A stretch of 64,000 nucleotides of DNA from an uncultured Eudoraea sp. (GTDB lineage: Bacteria > Bacteroidota > Bacteroidia > Flavobacteriales > Flavobacteriaceae): positions 679,108-743,107 of the forward strand of contig NZ_CANLGX010000002.1 in assembly GCF_947490415.1 (NCBI RefSeq), read 5' to 3'. Below the pieces are notes generated by a model, which saw only the letters and a list, made by a program, of their open reading frames with translations, was not told the DNA's origin and made no database searches. Positions 34,960 through 43,930 of this stretch are shown here, in pieces. Position numbers and translations under genes: made by a program. How positions within the stretch are numbered: the stretch's first letter is position 1; each line of letters opens with the position of its first letter.

Positions 34960-35433
34960 ATGAAAGTAATAAAAAAAATAGCAAAATTGCTATTACTTCT
35001 TTTTGTTGCCATCCAATTTTTCAGACCGGAAAAGAATATCAATCAGGGCAATCATTTAGCCGGTTTTATAAATGAAACCAATCCTCCTGAAAATGTTAAA
35101 ACCATTTTGACTCATAGTTGTTATGATTGTCACAGTAACAATACAGAATATCCATGGTACAACAATATTGCACCAGTTTCGTGGTGGCTTTCAGCCCATA
35201 TCAAAGATGCTAAAGCAGCTCTAAATTTGTCTGATTGGGATAATTACAACAAAGGGCAAAAGGATCGAAAATTAGAAGAAATAATTGAGGTTACTGAAAA
35301 AGGAGAAATGCCTCTAAAGGAATACCATTGGATGCACCAAGAATCCGGACTCTCTAAGGAACAAGGTGAAGCTGTTCTCGAATGGGCAAGGCGCACTAAA
35401 ACTCTTTATGGACTAGGTCCTTTACCAAGGTAG
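34960..35433 (+). CDS. Haem-binding domain protein with CxxCH motif
   Basis: 157 residues from ATG 34960 (an upstream in-frame ATG at 34900 lies in the opposite gene's leader and its residues are poor). An N-terminal membrane helix (about 5-20) exports it. The mature part has ILTHSCYDCHSNNTEYPWY, a CxxCH c-type haem site, and later tyrosine/tryptophan-rich PVSWWLSAHIKDAK and WHQESGLSKEQGE, as in the Haem_bd family. It is likely a periplasmic c-type haem protein. Its 3' end overlaps the sirtuin gene by 38 bp. Confidence 0.85.
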   Translation: MKVIKKIAKLLLLLFVAIQFFRPEKNINQGNHLAGFINETNPPENVKTILTHSCYDCHSNNTEYPWYNNIAPVSWWLSAHIKDAKAALNLSDWDNYNKGQKDRKLEEIIEVTEKGEMPLKEYHWMHQESGLSKEQGEAVLEWARRTKTLYGLGPLPR

Positions 35434-36091
35434 GAACTCCTTTTGCTGCAGTAGATTGAATAATTGTGAGATTTTCAAAATCTATAGCATTTATACTTGG
35501 TTTTGGATCTACAAAATAAATAGGTATGCCCTGTCTTGCGTAATTCAAAAGCCCCGCTGCCGGATATACCTGCATTGATGTTCCAATAATAATAAGAATA
35601 TCTGCCGTTACAGTAATTTGTGCAGCTTCATATAATAGTGGAACTTCCTCGCCAAACCAAACAATATGAGGACGCAATTGATATCCTTTTGAGCAAGTCT
35701 CACCCAGGTTTAGATCATTTTTCCAATCCAAAACCAATGTTTCATCACCAGTACTGCGAACTTTTAACAGTTCACCATGAAGATGGAGAACATGAGAACT
35801 GCCCGCACGCTCATGCAAATCATCTATATTCTGTGTTATAATGGTGACATTGAAATGCTGTTCAAGTTCCACCAGCATTTTATGCCCTGCATTAGGGACC
35901 ACTTCTAACAACTGCCTTCTCCTTTGGTTGTAAAAATCCAATACTAAGGCAGGGTCTCTGGCAAAACCGTAGGGGGAGGCAACTTCCATCACGTCGTGTC
36001 CCTCCCAAAGTCCGCCCGCATCACGGAAAGTTTTAAGTCCGCTATCTGCGCTCATTCCGGCTCCTGTAAGTATAACAATTTTTTTTTGCAT
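35396..36091 (-). CDS. cobB: Sirtuin NAD-dependent protein deacylase
   Basis: 231 residues from ATG 36091; the nine codons upstream are not needed. The GAGMSADSGLKTFRDAGG and TQNIDDLHERAG NAD-binding motifs are intact, with the catalytic His in LHLHGEL. FYNQRR after the cofactor loop gives the Tyr-x-x-Arg pair of class III sirtuins, which prefer succinyl or malonyl lysine. Only one cysteine occurs in the whole protein, so the usual Cys4 zinc site is lost. It converges with the haem-binding gene and overlaps its end by 38 bp. Confidence 0.9.
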   Translation of the reverse strand: MQKKIVILTGAGMSADSGLKTFRDAGGLWEGHDVMEVASPYGFARDPALVLDFYNQRRRQLLEVVPNAGHKMLVELEQHFNVTIITQNIDDLHERAGSSHVLHLHGELLKVRSTGDETLVLDWKNDLNLGETCSKGYQLRPHIVWFGEEVPLLYEAAQITVTADILIIIGTSMQVYPAAGLLNYARQGIPIYFVDPKPSINAIDFENLTIIQSTAAKGVPTLVKDLVHKEF

Positions 36092-36136
36092 TATTTTAGG
36101 TCTCTTATAAAGATACATTTTTCTTAAATTAGAGTG

Positions 36137-36793
36137 ATGATAGATCTTGATCTGCTTTCCTATTTGGAAACTTATATTACACCAGAACGCCTAAAACGAT
36201 TCAATGAAGTTTTAAGGGAGCGCACCAATTATATTACTGTGGCTATTGAGGATGTTTTTCAAATGCATAATACAAGCGCAGTAATTAGGAGTTGTGACGT
36301 TTTTGGTATTCAGAACGCACATATCATTGAAGACCGATTTGGACAACGTCTCGACAAAAATATAGCAATGGGAGCTCAAAAATGGGTTGATATAGAAAGA
36401 TATACTACTGTAGAATCCTGTATAGGTAATTTGAGAAGCGATGGTTACAAGATTATTGCTACCACTCCTAATAACAATTCCACATTGCTGGAGGATTTTA
36501 AATTGGAGGATAAAGTGGCTTTGTTTTTTGGGACCGAAAAAGAAGGATTAAGCCCTGAGGTTTTAGAGCAAGCTGATGGTTATTTAAAAATACCTATGTG
36601 TGGATTTTCGGAGAGTCTCAACATCTCCGTTTCTGCGGCCATTATATTGTATAATTTAACACTACAACTTAAGAGATCAAAATTACCTTGGCGTCTAACC
36701 GAAGGCGAAATTTTAGAAAAACGGTTCGATTGGACTAAAAAATCTATTAAAAGTATTGATGAAATTGTAGAGAGGTATAGGATAGAAAATTAA
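36137..36793 (+). CDS. TrmH-family tRNA/rRNA 2'-O-methyltransferase
   Basis: 218 residues from ATG 36137; a GTG lies directly upstream. The SPOUT fold ends with FGTEKEGLSPEVLEQADG and IPMCGFSESLNISVSAAIILYN, the motif 2 and motif 3 of the TrmH/SpoU class that form the SAM-binding trefoil knot. The N-terminal IAIEDVFQMHNTSAVIRSCD with the catalytic Arg fits tRNA Gm18 methyltransferase TrmH rather than RlmB, given its length. It is divergent from the sirtuin gene with a 45-bp intergenic space. Confidence 0.9.
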   Translation: MIDLDLLSYLETYITPERLKRFNEVLRERTNYITVAIEDVFQMHNTSAVIRSCDVFGIQNAHIIEDRFGQRLDKNIAMGAQKWVDIERYTTVESCIGNLRSDGYKIIATTPNNNSTLLEDFKLEDKVALFFGTEKEGLSPEVLEQADGYLKIPMCGFSESLNISVSAAIILYNLTLQLKRSKLPWRLTEGEILEKRFDWTKKSIKSIDEIVERYRIEN

Positions 36794-36834
36794 ATTTCTT
36801 TATATTTAAAGGTAACCAATTAACTGATAAACAA

Positions 36835-37362
36835 ATGACTACAATATTATATATACTCGCGGGCATAGTTTTTCTAGTTATAATTTTAGCTTTGATTGCA
36901 CCTAAAAATTATGATGTTAGCAGAAGTATAAAAGTGCAGCAATCTGTTCCGGTCGTATTCGAATATCTTAAATATTTGAAAAATCAGGATAATTGGAGTC
37001 CATGGGGTAAAAGAGATCCAAATATGAAGAAAGAATTTGAAGGTACCGATGGTGAAATAGGCGCTACCAGCAAATGGGAAGGAAACAAGGATGTTGGTAG
37101 TGGCGAACAGGAGATAAAGCGAATCGTTGAAAATAAAGTAATAGAAAGTGAGTTACGTTTTCTAAAACCCTGGAAGTCACAATCAGATGCATATTTAAGG
37201 GTAAAAGAAACAGGTGAAGGGGAGACAGAAGTTACCTGGGGTTTTTCAGGCAAGAATAAGTTCCCTGTAAGCATTATGATGCTTTTTATGAATATGGATA
37301 AGGCCGTTGGCAAAGATTTTGAAGAAGGTTTAGTGAGTTTAAAAGACATTTTGGAAAAATAA
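36835..37362 (+). CDS. SRPBCC family protein
   Basis: 175 residues. A hydrophobic N-terminus (about 4-22) is followed by the START/Bet v1-like fold with VSRSIKVQQSVPVVFEYL, WSPWGKRDPN and VTWGFSGKNKFPVS. The family binds hydrophobic ligands. A PKNYDVSRSI linker fits the polyketide-cyclase-like subgroup found widely in Bacteroidota. It lies 41 bp after the methyltransferase and 9 bp before a VOC gene, so the last two are probably cotranscribed. Ligand is unknown. Confidence 0.85.
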   Translation: MTTILYILAGIVFLVIILALIAPKNYDVSRSIKVQQSVPVVFEYLKYLKNQDNWSPWGKRDPNMKKEFEGTDGEIGATSKWEGNKDVGSGEQEIKRIVENKVIESELRFLKPWKSQSDAYLRVKETGEGETEVTWGFSGKNKFPVSIMMLFMNMDKAVGKDFEEGLVSLKDILEK

Positions 37363-37371
37363 CTTAGCATT

Positions 37372-37749
37372 ATGGAGCACAATATGGTAGGATGGTTCGA
37401 AATACCAGTGGAAGATATGGAACGGGCCAGAAAATTTTATGAGGAAGTTTTTGATATTTCAATTTCTGTTCATGATTTAGGCGGAATCATCATGGGTTGG
37501 TTCCCTGGGGTCCAGAGCAAAACAGGTAGTTCGGGATCTTTAGTTAAACATGAGATGTATATTCCAAGTGACACTGCTGGTCCGCTTCTTTATTTTTCGT
37601 GTAAAGACCTCGCCGTGGAACTGGCCAGAGTAACTAATGCCGGAGGCACTATAATTCAACAAAAAAAAGAGATAGGAGGGGGGCATGGTTTTATGGCGCT
37701 CCTAACAGATACGGAAGGCAATAGGATAGCACTTCACTCCTTAAAATAA
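37372..37749 (+). CDS. VOC (glyoxalase/bleomycin resistance) family protein
   Basis: 125 residues of the vicinal oxygen chelate fold: WFEIPVEDMERARKFYEEVF starts the first beta-alpha-beta-beta-beta unit, and FMALLTDTEGNRIALHS closes the second. A metal-binding glutamate in the PVED position and a residue in GFMAL may form the site, but the second metal ligand is not clear. It lies 9 bp downstream of the SRPBCC gene. Substrate is unknown. Confidence 0.88.
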   Translation: MEHNMVGWFEIPVEDMERARKFYEEVFDISISVHDLGGIIMGWFPGVQSKTGSSGSLVKHEMYIPSDTAGPLLYFSCKDLAVELARVTNAGGTIIQQKKEIGGGHGFMALLTDTEGNRIALHSLK

Positions 37750-37758
37750 ATATTTTAA

Positions 37759-38571
37759 CTAAACATAAAATATAGTAGCTTCTGCTCTGGATCCCATTCG
37801 GATGGGAATATATTTTGTGCCAATGCCCTTGGAGACATACATTCTGATATCATTGAGTTTGTACCATCCTCTTAAGAATCTGCCGCTGCCGCCTGGCTTA
37901 TAAAATGCTTTCCCAAGAAATGTTATTTGCCCGCCATGAGTATGACCAGACAATATGAGCTTAATATTTACTTTTTGAATTTCATTTAGAATAGCTATTT
38001 CATCACTGTACTCAGGACAATGATTCAGTACAATGGCTTCTTCAGTACTATCATATTCTGTTAAGGCATTTGTGAAATCGGGATTACCTCCAATAAAGTC
38101 ATCAATACCAATGATAGCAAGATTTCTGTTAGCCGTTGAGAATTTTAAACTTTCATTAATAAGTAATTGGCCATTATGCTTCTTAATTAAAGCTCTGAAA
38201 GAATTTATGTCTACTTTCCCTGCATATTCCTTGTTTCCCATTATTACCACTTTAGGTATTTCTTTGCTGATAAGATCTAAAAATTGATTTAAAACGGGTA
38301 ACCCCTTATTGTTGTTGACGGAATCTCCGGTAATGCAAATTAGGTCCGGTAACTCTTGGTTAATTTTATTGGCAATAGCCTTATGGAAAGATTTTAATTT
38401 ATTTATATGAAGATCAGTTATTTGAACGATTTTTATTTTACTATCCGAATTGGAGAGATCATAGGTCGTCCATTGAATTACATATTTCTCGAACCAAAAA
38501 ATGTCAAAAAGGAATAACCCCAGCAGGGCAAAAAAGGACCTAATGATAAAATTTCTCCTGTTCATCTTCAT
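37759..38571 (-). CDS. Membrane-associated metallophosphoesterase
   Basis: 270 residues. The N-terminus MKMNRRNFIIRSFF with a following hydrophobic run resembles a twin-arginine signal or signal anchor. The phosphoesterase dinuclear metal site is present: QITDLHINK (D and H), ITGDSVNN (D), IMGNKEY (N), a histidine in LNHCPEY and the SGHTHGGQ motif. It resembles YkuE/UDP-2,3-diacylglucosamine-type phosphohydrolases. The active site is on the outer side of the inner membrane. Substrate is unknown. Confidence 0.88.
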   Translation of the reverse strand: MKMNRRNFIIRSFFALLGLFLFDIFWFEKYVIQWTTYDLSNSDSKIKIVQITDLHINKLKSFHKAIANKINQELPDLICITGDSVNNNKGLPVLNQFLDLISKEIPKVVIMGNKEYAGKVDINSFRALIKKHNGQLLINESLKFSTANRNLAIIGIDDFIGGNPDFTNALTEYDSTEEAIVLNHCPEYSDEIAILNEIQKVNIKLILSGHTHGGQITFLGKAFYKPGGSGRFLRGWYKLNDIRMYVSKGIGTKYIPIRMGSRAEATIFYV

Positions 38572-38643
38572 AAAAAACCCTGAATTAGAAGCATAAATCC
38601 TTTGGATTCCAAATATTGATTATGCTTTTTTTAAGAACTCCAA

Positions 38644-40341
38644 TTAATCTGCTAATTCCAGGAGTGCTATATCATTATCATTTTCCAGGATTACCTTTCC
38701 ATTTTTCACTTCAACATAAGTTTCGGAATAGGTGTCAAAAAGTTTTGTTCCGTCTCCAAAAAACCCTTTAACCCAAAGTGATTTTTTACCTTTGGGTAAA
38801 TCTAGCCCTACCACGACCTTGTCCTTGAAATTTTCATTAATATAAGTTCTGCTGAAAACATAGGGTTTTTTACTTAGGCGCTTATGCCTTCCGGCCCCTA
38901 TAGCAGGATGATTAGCTCGAAAACTTCCCAATTTCTGCCAGTGAGTTAGAATATTCTTAGTTACTTGTAGACTATCAATTTCTTCCCAATTCATAAATGA
39001 TCTTAAAGTAGCATCCCCTTCTGTGTTTTCAATAGTAAGATCCCGCGCAGATTCATCTCCGTAATAAATCTGTGAAGTTCCCGGGGTTAGGAAAAGCACG
39101 TTTGCCGTATAATACGGTCTCTTCCTGTCTTTGTCAAAGGGTTCAGCATCATCATGTGAAGTCAGATAATTAAGTACACCTTTGTTTTTTAAGTCAGAGT
39201 TCAGGATACGATTGTATTTTTTAAATATTGTCTCGTAAGACTTTTTAGCATCATTTTTTAGTTCAAAGTTTATCAGACTTTCAAAGCCATATTCAAAATA
39301 ATCAACCTTCTTATCACCAAAATCGAATTCTCTGCCTGTAGAAATTTCGTAGCCGTAAGCTTCACCAACCATATAAAAGGGTGTGTTATCCAAAACATCT
39401 TCGGGATGCTTTTTTTTCCAGGTTTCAAATGCTTTGGAAGCTTCTACATATAATTCTAACCATGTTTTTTCATCGGCATGTTTAGCTGTATCTACCCTGA
39501 AACCGTCAATACCCAAATCGTTAACATAGTCTGTTAACCATTTAATGATATAAAACCTGGGAGCACGGGGGTATCCCGTTCTTTGAAAAAAGAGTTGAAG
39601 TTCATCCAACTCATTACTAAGTCTGCCCTCATCCTTCCATTTTGCCAGTAATGCATCCGGTAGTTCAACCGCTTCATCAGATTCTGTGTAAATATCAGGC
39701 AAGTTCGCAACCAAAGTACAACTTGTTGTAGTCTCATAATTCGTATGTTCACAAACAGGGGTTGTTCTTACCCAATCTTCCGGCCATACCGGATCTTGCT
39801 CGGTTACCGGCCCCGTATGGTTAATTACTACATCCATCAAAATCCTTATATTATTTTTATGGGCTGTTTTCACCAGATTTTCAAGATCTTTTTTAGTGCC
39901 GAAATTAGGATCCAGGGCGGTCCAATCCTTGGCCCAGTACCCGTGATAGGCATATGTATTCCCCGTTCCTTCATCTGTATCGCCATGGATTTGTTCCACT
40001 ACTGGTGTAAACCAAATAGCATTGACTCCTAATTTTGAAAAGTAACCTTCTTTAATTTTGTCTGTGATACCCTGAATATCCCCACCCATAAAGCCTCTTA
40101 AAGGAGCCGTTTCGTTTGTACGGTCGAAATTCAGATCATTTTCGGGATTACCGTTATTGAACCTGTCTGTTAATAAAAAATAGATATTAGCACCCTGCCA
40201 GACAAATGGAATTTTTTTCTGAACTATTTGAGTACTGTCTTTAGCTGTGGAAACTGGAGTTTGGGGTTCATTTTTTTCGACTTTGCAAGTCAAAAAAAGT
40301 GCAGAAACTGCAATTGCAATAAGCAGTTTTTTCATGTTCAT
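38644..40341 (-). CDS. Alpha-amylase family (GH13) lipoprotein
   Basis: 565 residues with a lipoprotein signal (SALFLTCKVEKN). The GH13 barrel contains the expected region I DVVINH, region II GFRVDTAKH with the nucleophile Asp, the acid/base Glu in VGEAYGY, and region IV LTSHDDAEPF. The C-terminal beta domain (about 480-560) begins after the barrel. As a lipoprotein it is probably on the cell surface, where it would hydrolyse alpha-1,4 glucans. No SusCD pair is beside it, so it is not in a polysaccharide utilisation locus. Confidence 0.93.
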   Translation of the reverse strand: MNMKKLLIAIAVSALFLTCKVEKNEPQTPVSTAKDSTQIVQKKIPFVWQGANIYFLLTDRFNNGNPENDLNFDRTNETAPLRGFMGGDIQGITDKIKEGYFSKLGVNAIWFTPVVEQIHGDTDEGTGNTYAYHGYWAKDWTALDPNFGTKKDLENLVKTAHKNNIRILMDVVINHTGPVTEQDPVWPEDWVRTTPVCEHTNYETTTSCTLVANLPDIYTESDEAVELPDALLAKWKDEGRLSNELDELQLFFQRTGYPRAPRFYIIKWLTDYVNDLGIDGFRVDTAKHADEKTWLELYVEASKAFETWKKKHPEDVLDNTPFYMVGEAYGYEISTGREFDFGDKKVDYFEYGFESLINFELKNDAKKSYETIFKKYNRILNSDLKNKGVLNYLTSHDDAEPFDKDRKRPYYTANVLFLTPGTSQIYYGDESARDLTIENTEGDATLRSFMNWEEIDSLQVTKNILTHWQKLGSFRANHPAIGAGRHKRLSKKPYVFSRTYINENFKDKVVVGLDLPKGKKSLWVKGFFGDGTKLFDTYSETYVEVKNGKVILENDNDIALLELAD

Positions 40342-40467
40342 AGATTTTGTCTAAAGCTATAAAATGAATGCGGAAAAAGAAAATTTATTTCGAAGGCCCT
40401 TAATTTGTTTCATAAGGCTATTCTTACATCAATTTTTTATATTGTTAAAGAGCTCTTAACTACTAAG

Positions 40468-41247
40468 TTACTTTTTTCTGTTAAGCACTTTGAATTCTTC
40501 ATAACAACTGCTAATTGCATCCAATATTTGTAAATCATTGGCTGTTTTTATAAAGGAGGTTGAATAATTACAATTAGAAAGTATATCATTAATATCAAAT
40601 TCATCAATTTGCAATAATTCTTTAAGTGTTTCCCGATCAAATTTGGAGGCAAGGAGATCCCTGATATCATCGTCATCTTTTATCTGCCTTAACTTTTTCA
40701 TCTGGTTAGGTTGTTTTCCAAATAAATTTCTAAGAAGATCCGCTGGATTAAGAATGGAACCTAAAACCTTAGTTACTGCACTTGGATTTTTACTTCCGGC
40801 CTCATAGCTGGTGGGTAATCCTGAGATGCTGTATTGATATGAAGTATTAATAGGCAGGTTTTTTACATCAATTTCAAGATAGCCGGTTAATTCGTATGGT
40901 TTAACAACCACTTCTTCCAAGGCATAAGCGAGTTCCGTCAGTGCAATCTTGGTGTTTTTAAACTTAAACATATCATTCGTAACACGAATTTTCTGCGATT
41001 TAAAGCCTAAATATGAGAAGTAAAGCGTATCGTTAACGGAAGCTTTCATAGAAAATTCACCCTTGGAGTTGGTTATAGTACCAACAACCTTGTTGAGGTT
41101 TATTACATGAACACTTTCCAAAGGGTTATTGGATTGCGCGTTAATAACTACTGCCTGAAATTCTTCTTCTTTCTGCTCAGCTTCACTTTCCTGTGATATC
41201 CCGGCAAAACTGATTAATGAAAACAAGCACAATAAATACTTCCTCAT
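40468..41247 (-). CDS. Secreted protein with carboxypeptidase-like regulatory domain
   Basis: 259 residues with a signal peptide (LLCLFSLISFAGISQ). A beta-sandwich of the CarboxypepD_reg-like type is seen at about 30-115 (VVINAQSNNPLESVHVINLN, GTITNSKGEFSMKASVNDTL), followed by a helical domain of about 140 residues that I do not recognise. Such domains occur in SusC proteins, but here no TonB plug or barrel is present, so it is a free secreted protein of Bacteroidota. It is monocistronic with a short upstream gap to the helicase. Confidence 0.75.
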   Translation of the reverse strand: MRKYLLCLFSLISFAGISQESEAEQKEEEFQAVVINAQSNNPLESVHVINLNKVVGTITNSKGEFSMKASVNDTLYFSYLGFKSQKIRVTNDMFKFKNTKIALTELAYALEEVVVKPYELTGYLEIDVKNLPINTSYQYSISGLPTSYEAGSKNPSAVTKVLGSILNPADLLRNLFGKQPNQMKKLRQIKDDDDIRDLLASKFDRETLKELLQIDEFDINDILSNCNYSTSFIKTANDLQILDAISSCYEEFKVLNRKK

Positions 41248-41321
41248 TTAGTGCAATGCTAATTTATAATACGAATAAAATAAAAATAGATACCCTGGCA
41301 CATTTTTTAATATACAATTAA

Positions 41322-43121
41322 CTAATAAAAACCATCTCTTTTTTTACTGCGTTTATTTCCGGACGATGAACTCTGTTTGGATCCTGATCTTCTTGAACCG
41401 CTTTTTGCAAAGCTACCTTCCCTTTTTTTTCCTCGGCCTTTATCCCAGTCCCTGCTGTCTCTGCTTTTCCTTGGTCCTTTATCCCTTCTTCGCCCTCCGC
41501 CTTCAGGACTATTAGAGACTTCAACGTTTATAAATCGTCCTTTTATCTTAAAGTCTGTAAATGTTTCCAGAATTTGATCCTTAAGGGCTGCTTCTGTATT
41601 GAAAAAGGAAAAACCTTCTTTGACATCTACTTTGAATAAATCATCTTTACCCAGCTGAAGCGTATCCTTCAAAAAGTCTTTTAAAGACATCCAGTCATAC
41701 CCATCGCGCTCTCCTACATTTATAAAATATCGAACAGATCCGTCGCTGGAAAAATCGCCAGACTCCTTACCTTTCCTTCTTTCTCCGCGATCAGGTTCAG
41801 CGGAATTTAGATCCTTGGTTTTACTGTAGTAATTAAAAAAACGGGTAAATTCTACGGAAACAATTTTTTGGATTAATTCATCCCTGTCAAGACCTTCCAG
41901 TACATCATTAATAGCTGGTAAATAATTACTTACTTCTTCATTTATTTCTGTAGTACGAATTCTATTGGCCAAATGATACAATTGAATCTCACAAATTTCT
42001 ATTCCGGTAGGTATTTTTTTAGCAATGAATTTTTGTTGTATTTTTTTCTCTATGGCATGAATTTTTCGCAATTCACTTCGCGTGACTATCACCATCGAAA
42101 TACCAGATTTACCGGCTCTTCCAGTTCGCCCACTCCTATGTGTATAGGTCTCTATTTCATCGGGTAGCTGATAATTAATTACATGGGTGATATCGTCTAC
42201 GTCTATTCCTCGGGCCGCAACATCTGTGGCCACCAACATTTGAATTTGCTTTTTACGGAAAGCATTCATTACCATGTCGCGTTGATTTTGGCTTAAATCG
42301 CCATGCAGTGCCCCGGCATTGTAGCCGTCCTCAATTAGCTTTTCGGCAACTCTTTGAGTGTCGCGTTTAGTTCGGCAAAAGACCACAGAAAAAATTCCCG
42401 GATTAGCATCGGCAAGACGTTTTAAAGCAGAATACCTATCGCGTCCACCCACCACATAATGTTCATGTTGTACAGTGTCCACACCAGAATTTTTAGCACC
42501 TACGGTAATTTCCGTTGGGTTATGCATAAACTTTTTAGCTATGGTTGCTACTTCTTTTGGCATAGTAGCTGAAAAAAGCCAGGTAGATTTTTCTTTGGGT
42601 GTATTAGAAAGAATATCCTTAATATCCTCATAGAACCCCATGTTTAGCATCTCATCTGCTTCATCAAGAATACAATAGTCAATTTTGGAAATATCTATGA
42701 TTCCACGGCCAATCATGTCCTTCATTCTACCCGGAGTGGCGACAACGATTTGTGCACCTCTTTTGATTTGCCGTGCCTGATCAGTTATACTCGCACCTCC
42801 ATAAATAGCTACAGTATTCAAACCTTTTACATATTTCGAATACAATTGCATTTCATTTGTAATCTGCAAACAAAGCTCTCGGGTTGGAGATAATATTAAC
42901 CCTTGTGTAGTTCTGCTTTCACTGTCTATTTTTTGAATTAAAGGAAACCCAAAAGCAGCAGTTTTACCGGTTCCGGTTTGAGCCAGAGCCACTAAATCTA
43001 TTTCACCTTCTAATAAAAGAGGGATGGATTTTTCCTGAACCTCCGATGGAGTTTCAAATCCTAAATCGGTTATAGCATTTAGTAGGGCGCTATTAAGCCC
43101 CAATGCTTCAAATTTCGTCAT
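41322..43121 (-). CDS. DEAD-box RNA helicase with DbpA-type RNA-binding domain
   Basis: 599 residues. The helicase core has the Q motif, AQTGTGKT, PTRELCLQI, TPGR, LDEADEM, SAT (LFSATMPK), ARGIDVDD and HRSGRTGRAG. After the core (about 480-560) comes a DbpA-like RNA-binding domain, and the C-terminal 45 residues are rich in Arg, Gly, Ser and Lys. By family it acts in rRNA maturation or RNA unwinding during cold stress. The C-terminal basic tail would add unspecific RNA binding. It stands alone. Confidence 0.94.
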   Translation of the reverse strand: MTKFEALGLNSALLNAITDLGFETPSEVQEKSIPLLLEGEIDLVALAQTGTGKTAAFGFPLIQKIDSESRTTQGLILSPTRELCLQITNEMQLYSKYVKGLNTVAIYGGASITDQARQIKRGAQIVVATPGRMKDMIGRGIIDISKIDYCILDEADEMLNMGFYEDIKDILSNTPKEKSTWLFSATMPKEVATIAKKFMHNPTEITVGAKNSGVDTVQHEHYVVGGRDRYSALKRLADANPGIFSVVFCRTKRDTQRVAEKLIEDGYNAGALHGDLSQNQRDMVMNAFRKKQIQMLVATDVAARGIDVDDITHVINYQLPDEIETYTHRSGRTGRAGKSGISMVIVTRSELRKIHAIEKKIQQKFIAKKIPTGIEICEIQLYHLANRIRTTEINEEVSNYLPAINDVLEGLDRDELIQKIVSVEFTRFFNYYSKTKDLNSAEPDRGERRKGKESGDFSSDGSVRYFINVGERDGYDWMSLKDFLKDTLQLGKDDLFKVDVKEGFSFFNTEAALKDQILETFTDFKIKGRFINVEVSNSPEGGGRRRDKGPRKSRDSRDWDKGRGKKREGSFAKSGSRRSGSKQSSSSGNKRSKKRDGFY

Positions 43122-43273
43122 AATATGTTATAATTTACCTAATCGCAAATATGTATGTTGCATAGAGCGATTATCCTTATAACTTATTAGACTCAGCGCA
43201 ACACATGCTATACTAGCGGCTTCAATTTAAGCGGCAAAGATACTCTTATTTATTTAGATGTTGGTTAAACCTC

Positions 43274-43855
43274 TTATATTCCATGCTTAGTAAGGTATAT
43301 AATAAGTTTTTGAAGCGCCTTTCCTCTATGGCTTATTTTGTTTTTTATATGGATTGGTAATTGAGCAAAGGTTTGGTCATAACCAACTGGAATGAAAATA
43401 GGATCGTATCCAAAACCCTGGGCACCTTGCTTTTCTTTAGTTATTGTACCTTCAACAACTCCTTCGAATAGCATTCTTTTTTTATTTAGATTTAAGGCTA
43501 TTACTGTTTTAAATCTGGCTGTACGAGAGGTGGTGTTCTTTAACTCAAATAAAACTTTTTCCATGTTTTTTTCCGAATCCTTTTCTTCACCGGCAAATCT
43601 GGCGGAATGAACTCCCGGTGCCCCGTTAATTGCATCTATGATAAGCCCTGTATCATCTGCAAAACAAGAAATTCCATAGTGTTTGGTAATATAGTCCGCT
43701 TTTAATTGTGCATTGGCTTCCAGGGTTGTCTCCGTTTCCGGTATTTCTTCGTGGCAGCCAAGATCTTCCAAGGAGATAAGTCGGATATCTTTGGGAAGCA
43801 ATAGACTTACCTCTTTTAATTTATTTGCATTGTGTGTGGCGAAAACGAGGTCCAT
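43274..43855 (-). CDS. rdgB: Non-canonical purine NTP pyrophosphatase (RdgB/HAM1)
   Basis: 193 residues with MDLVFATHNANKLKE, ETTLEANAQLKADY, CFADDTGLIIDAINGAPGVHSARFAG (read as the standard substrate loop) and QGFGYDPIFIP, the motifs of the ITPase family that hydrolyse dITP and XTP to the monophosphates. The length matches E. coli RdgB. It is divergent from the neighbouring methyltransferase gene, with a 75-bp spacer. Confidence 0.95.
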   Translation of the reverse strand: MDLVFATHNANKLKEVSLLLPKDIRLISLEDLGCHEEIPETETTLEANAQLKADYITKHYGISCFADDTGLIIDAINGAPGVHSARFAGEEKDSEKNMEKVLFELKNTTSRTARFKTVIALNLNKKRMLFEGVVEGTITKEKQGAQGFGYDPIFIPVGYDQTFAQLPIHIKNKISHRGKALQKLIIYLTKHGI

Positions 43856-43930
43856 AAGTCATAGGAATTCACAAAAAAGGATTGTTGTCCATGCTAAAAG
43901 TAGTAATTTTAATCCCACTATTTTTCTATC

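Noticed and set aside
34923..35042. Longer N-terminus of the HEAT-like protein, beginning MIFFSGLKNW
   Set aside because: It lies over the haem-binding gene on the other strand, and the promoter at 34945-34952 would be within it.
38589..38632. Hairpin AAGCATAA / TTATGCTT followed by seven T on the plus strand, between the amylase and phosphoesterase genes
   Set aside because: The neighbouring genes are both on the minus strand and the T tract is on the plus strand, where no gene ends nearby; the long loop makes it weak.
43122..43273. tRNA-like or repeat sequence between the helicase and rdgB genes
   Set aside because: No cloverleaf fold is possible and no repeat is present; it is an ordinary AT-rich leader.
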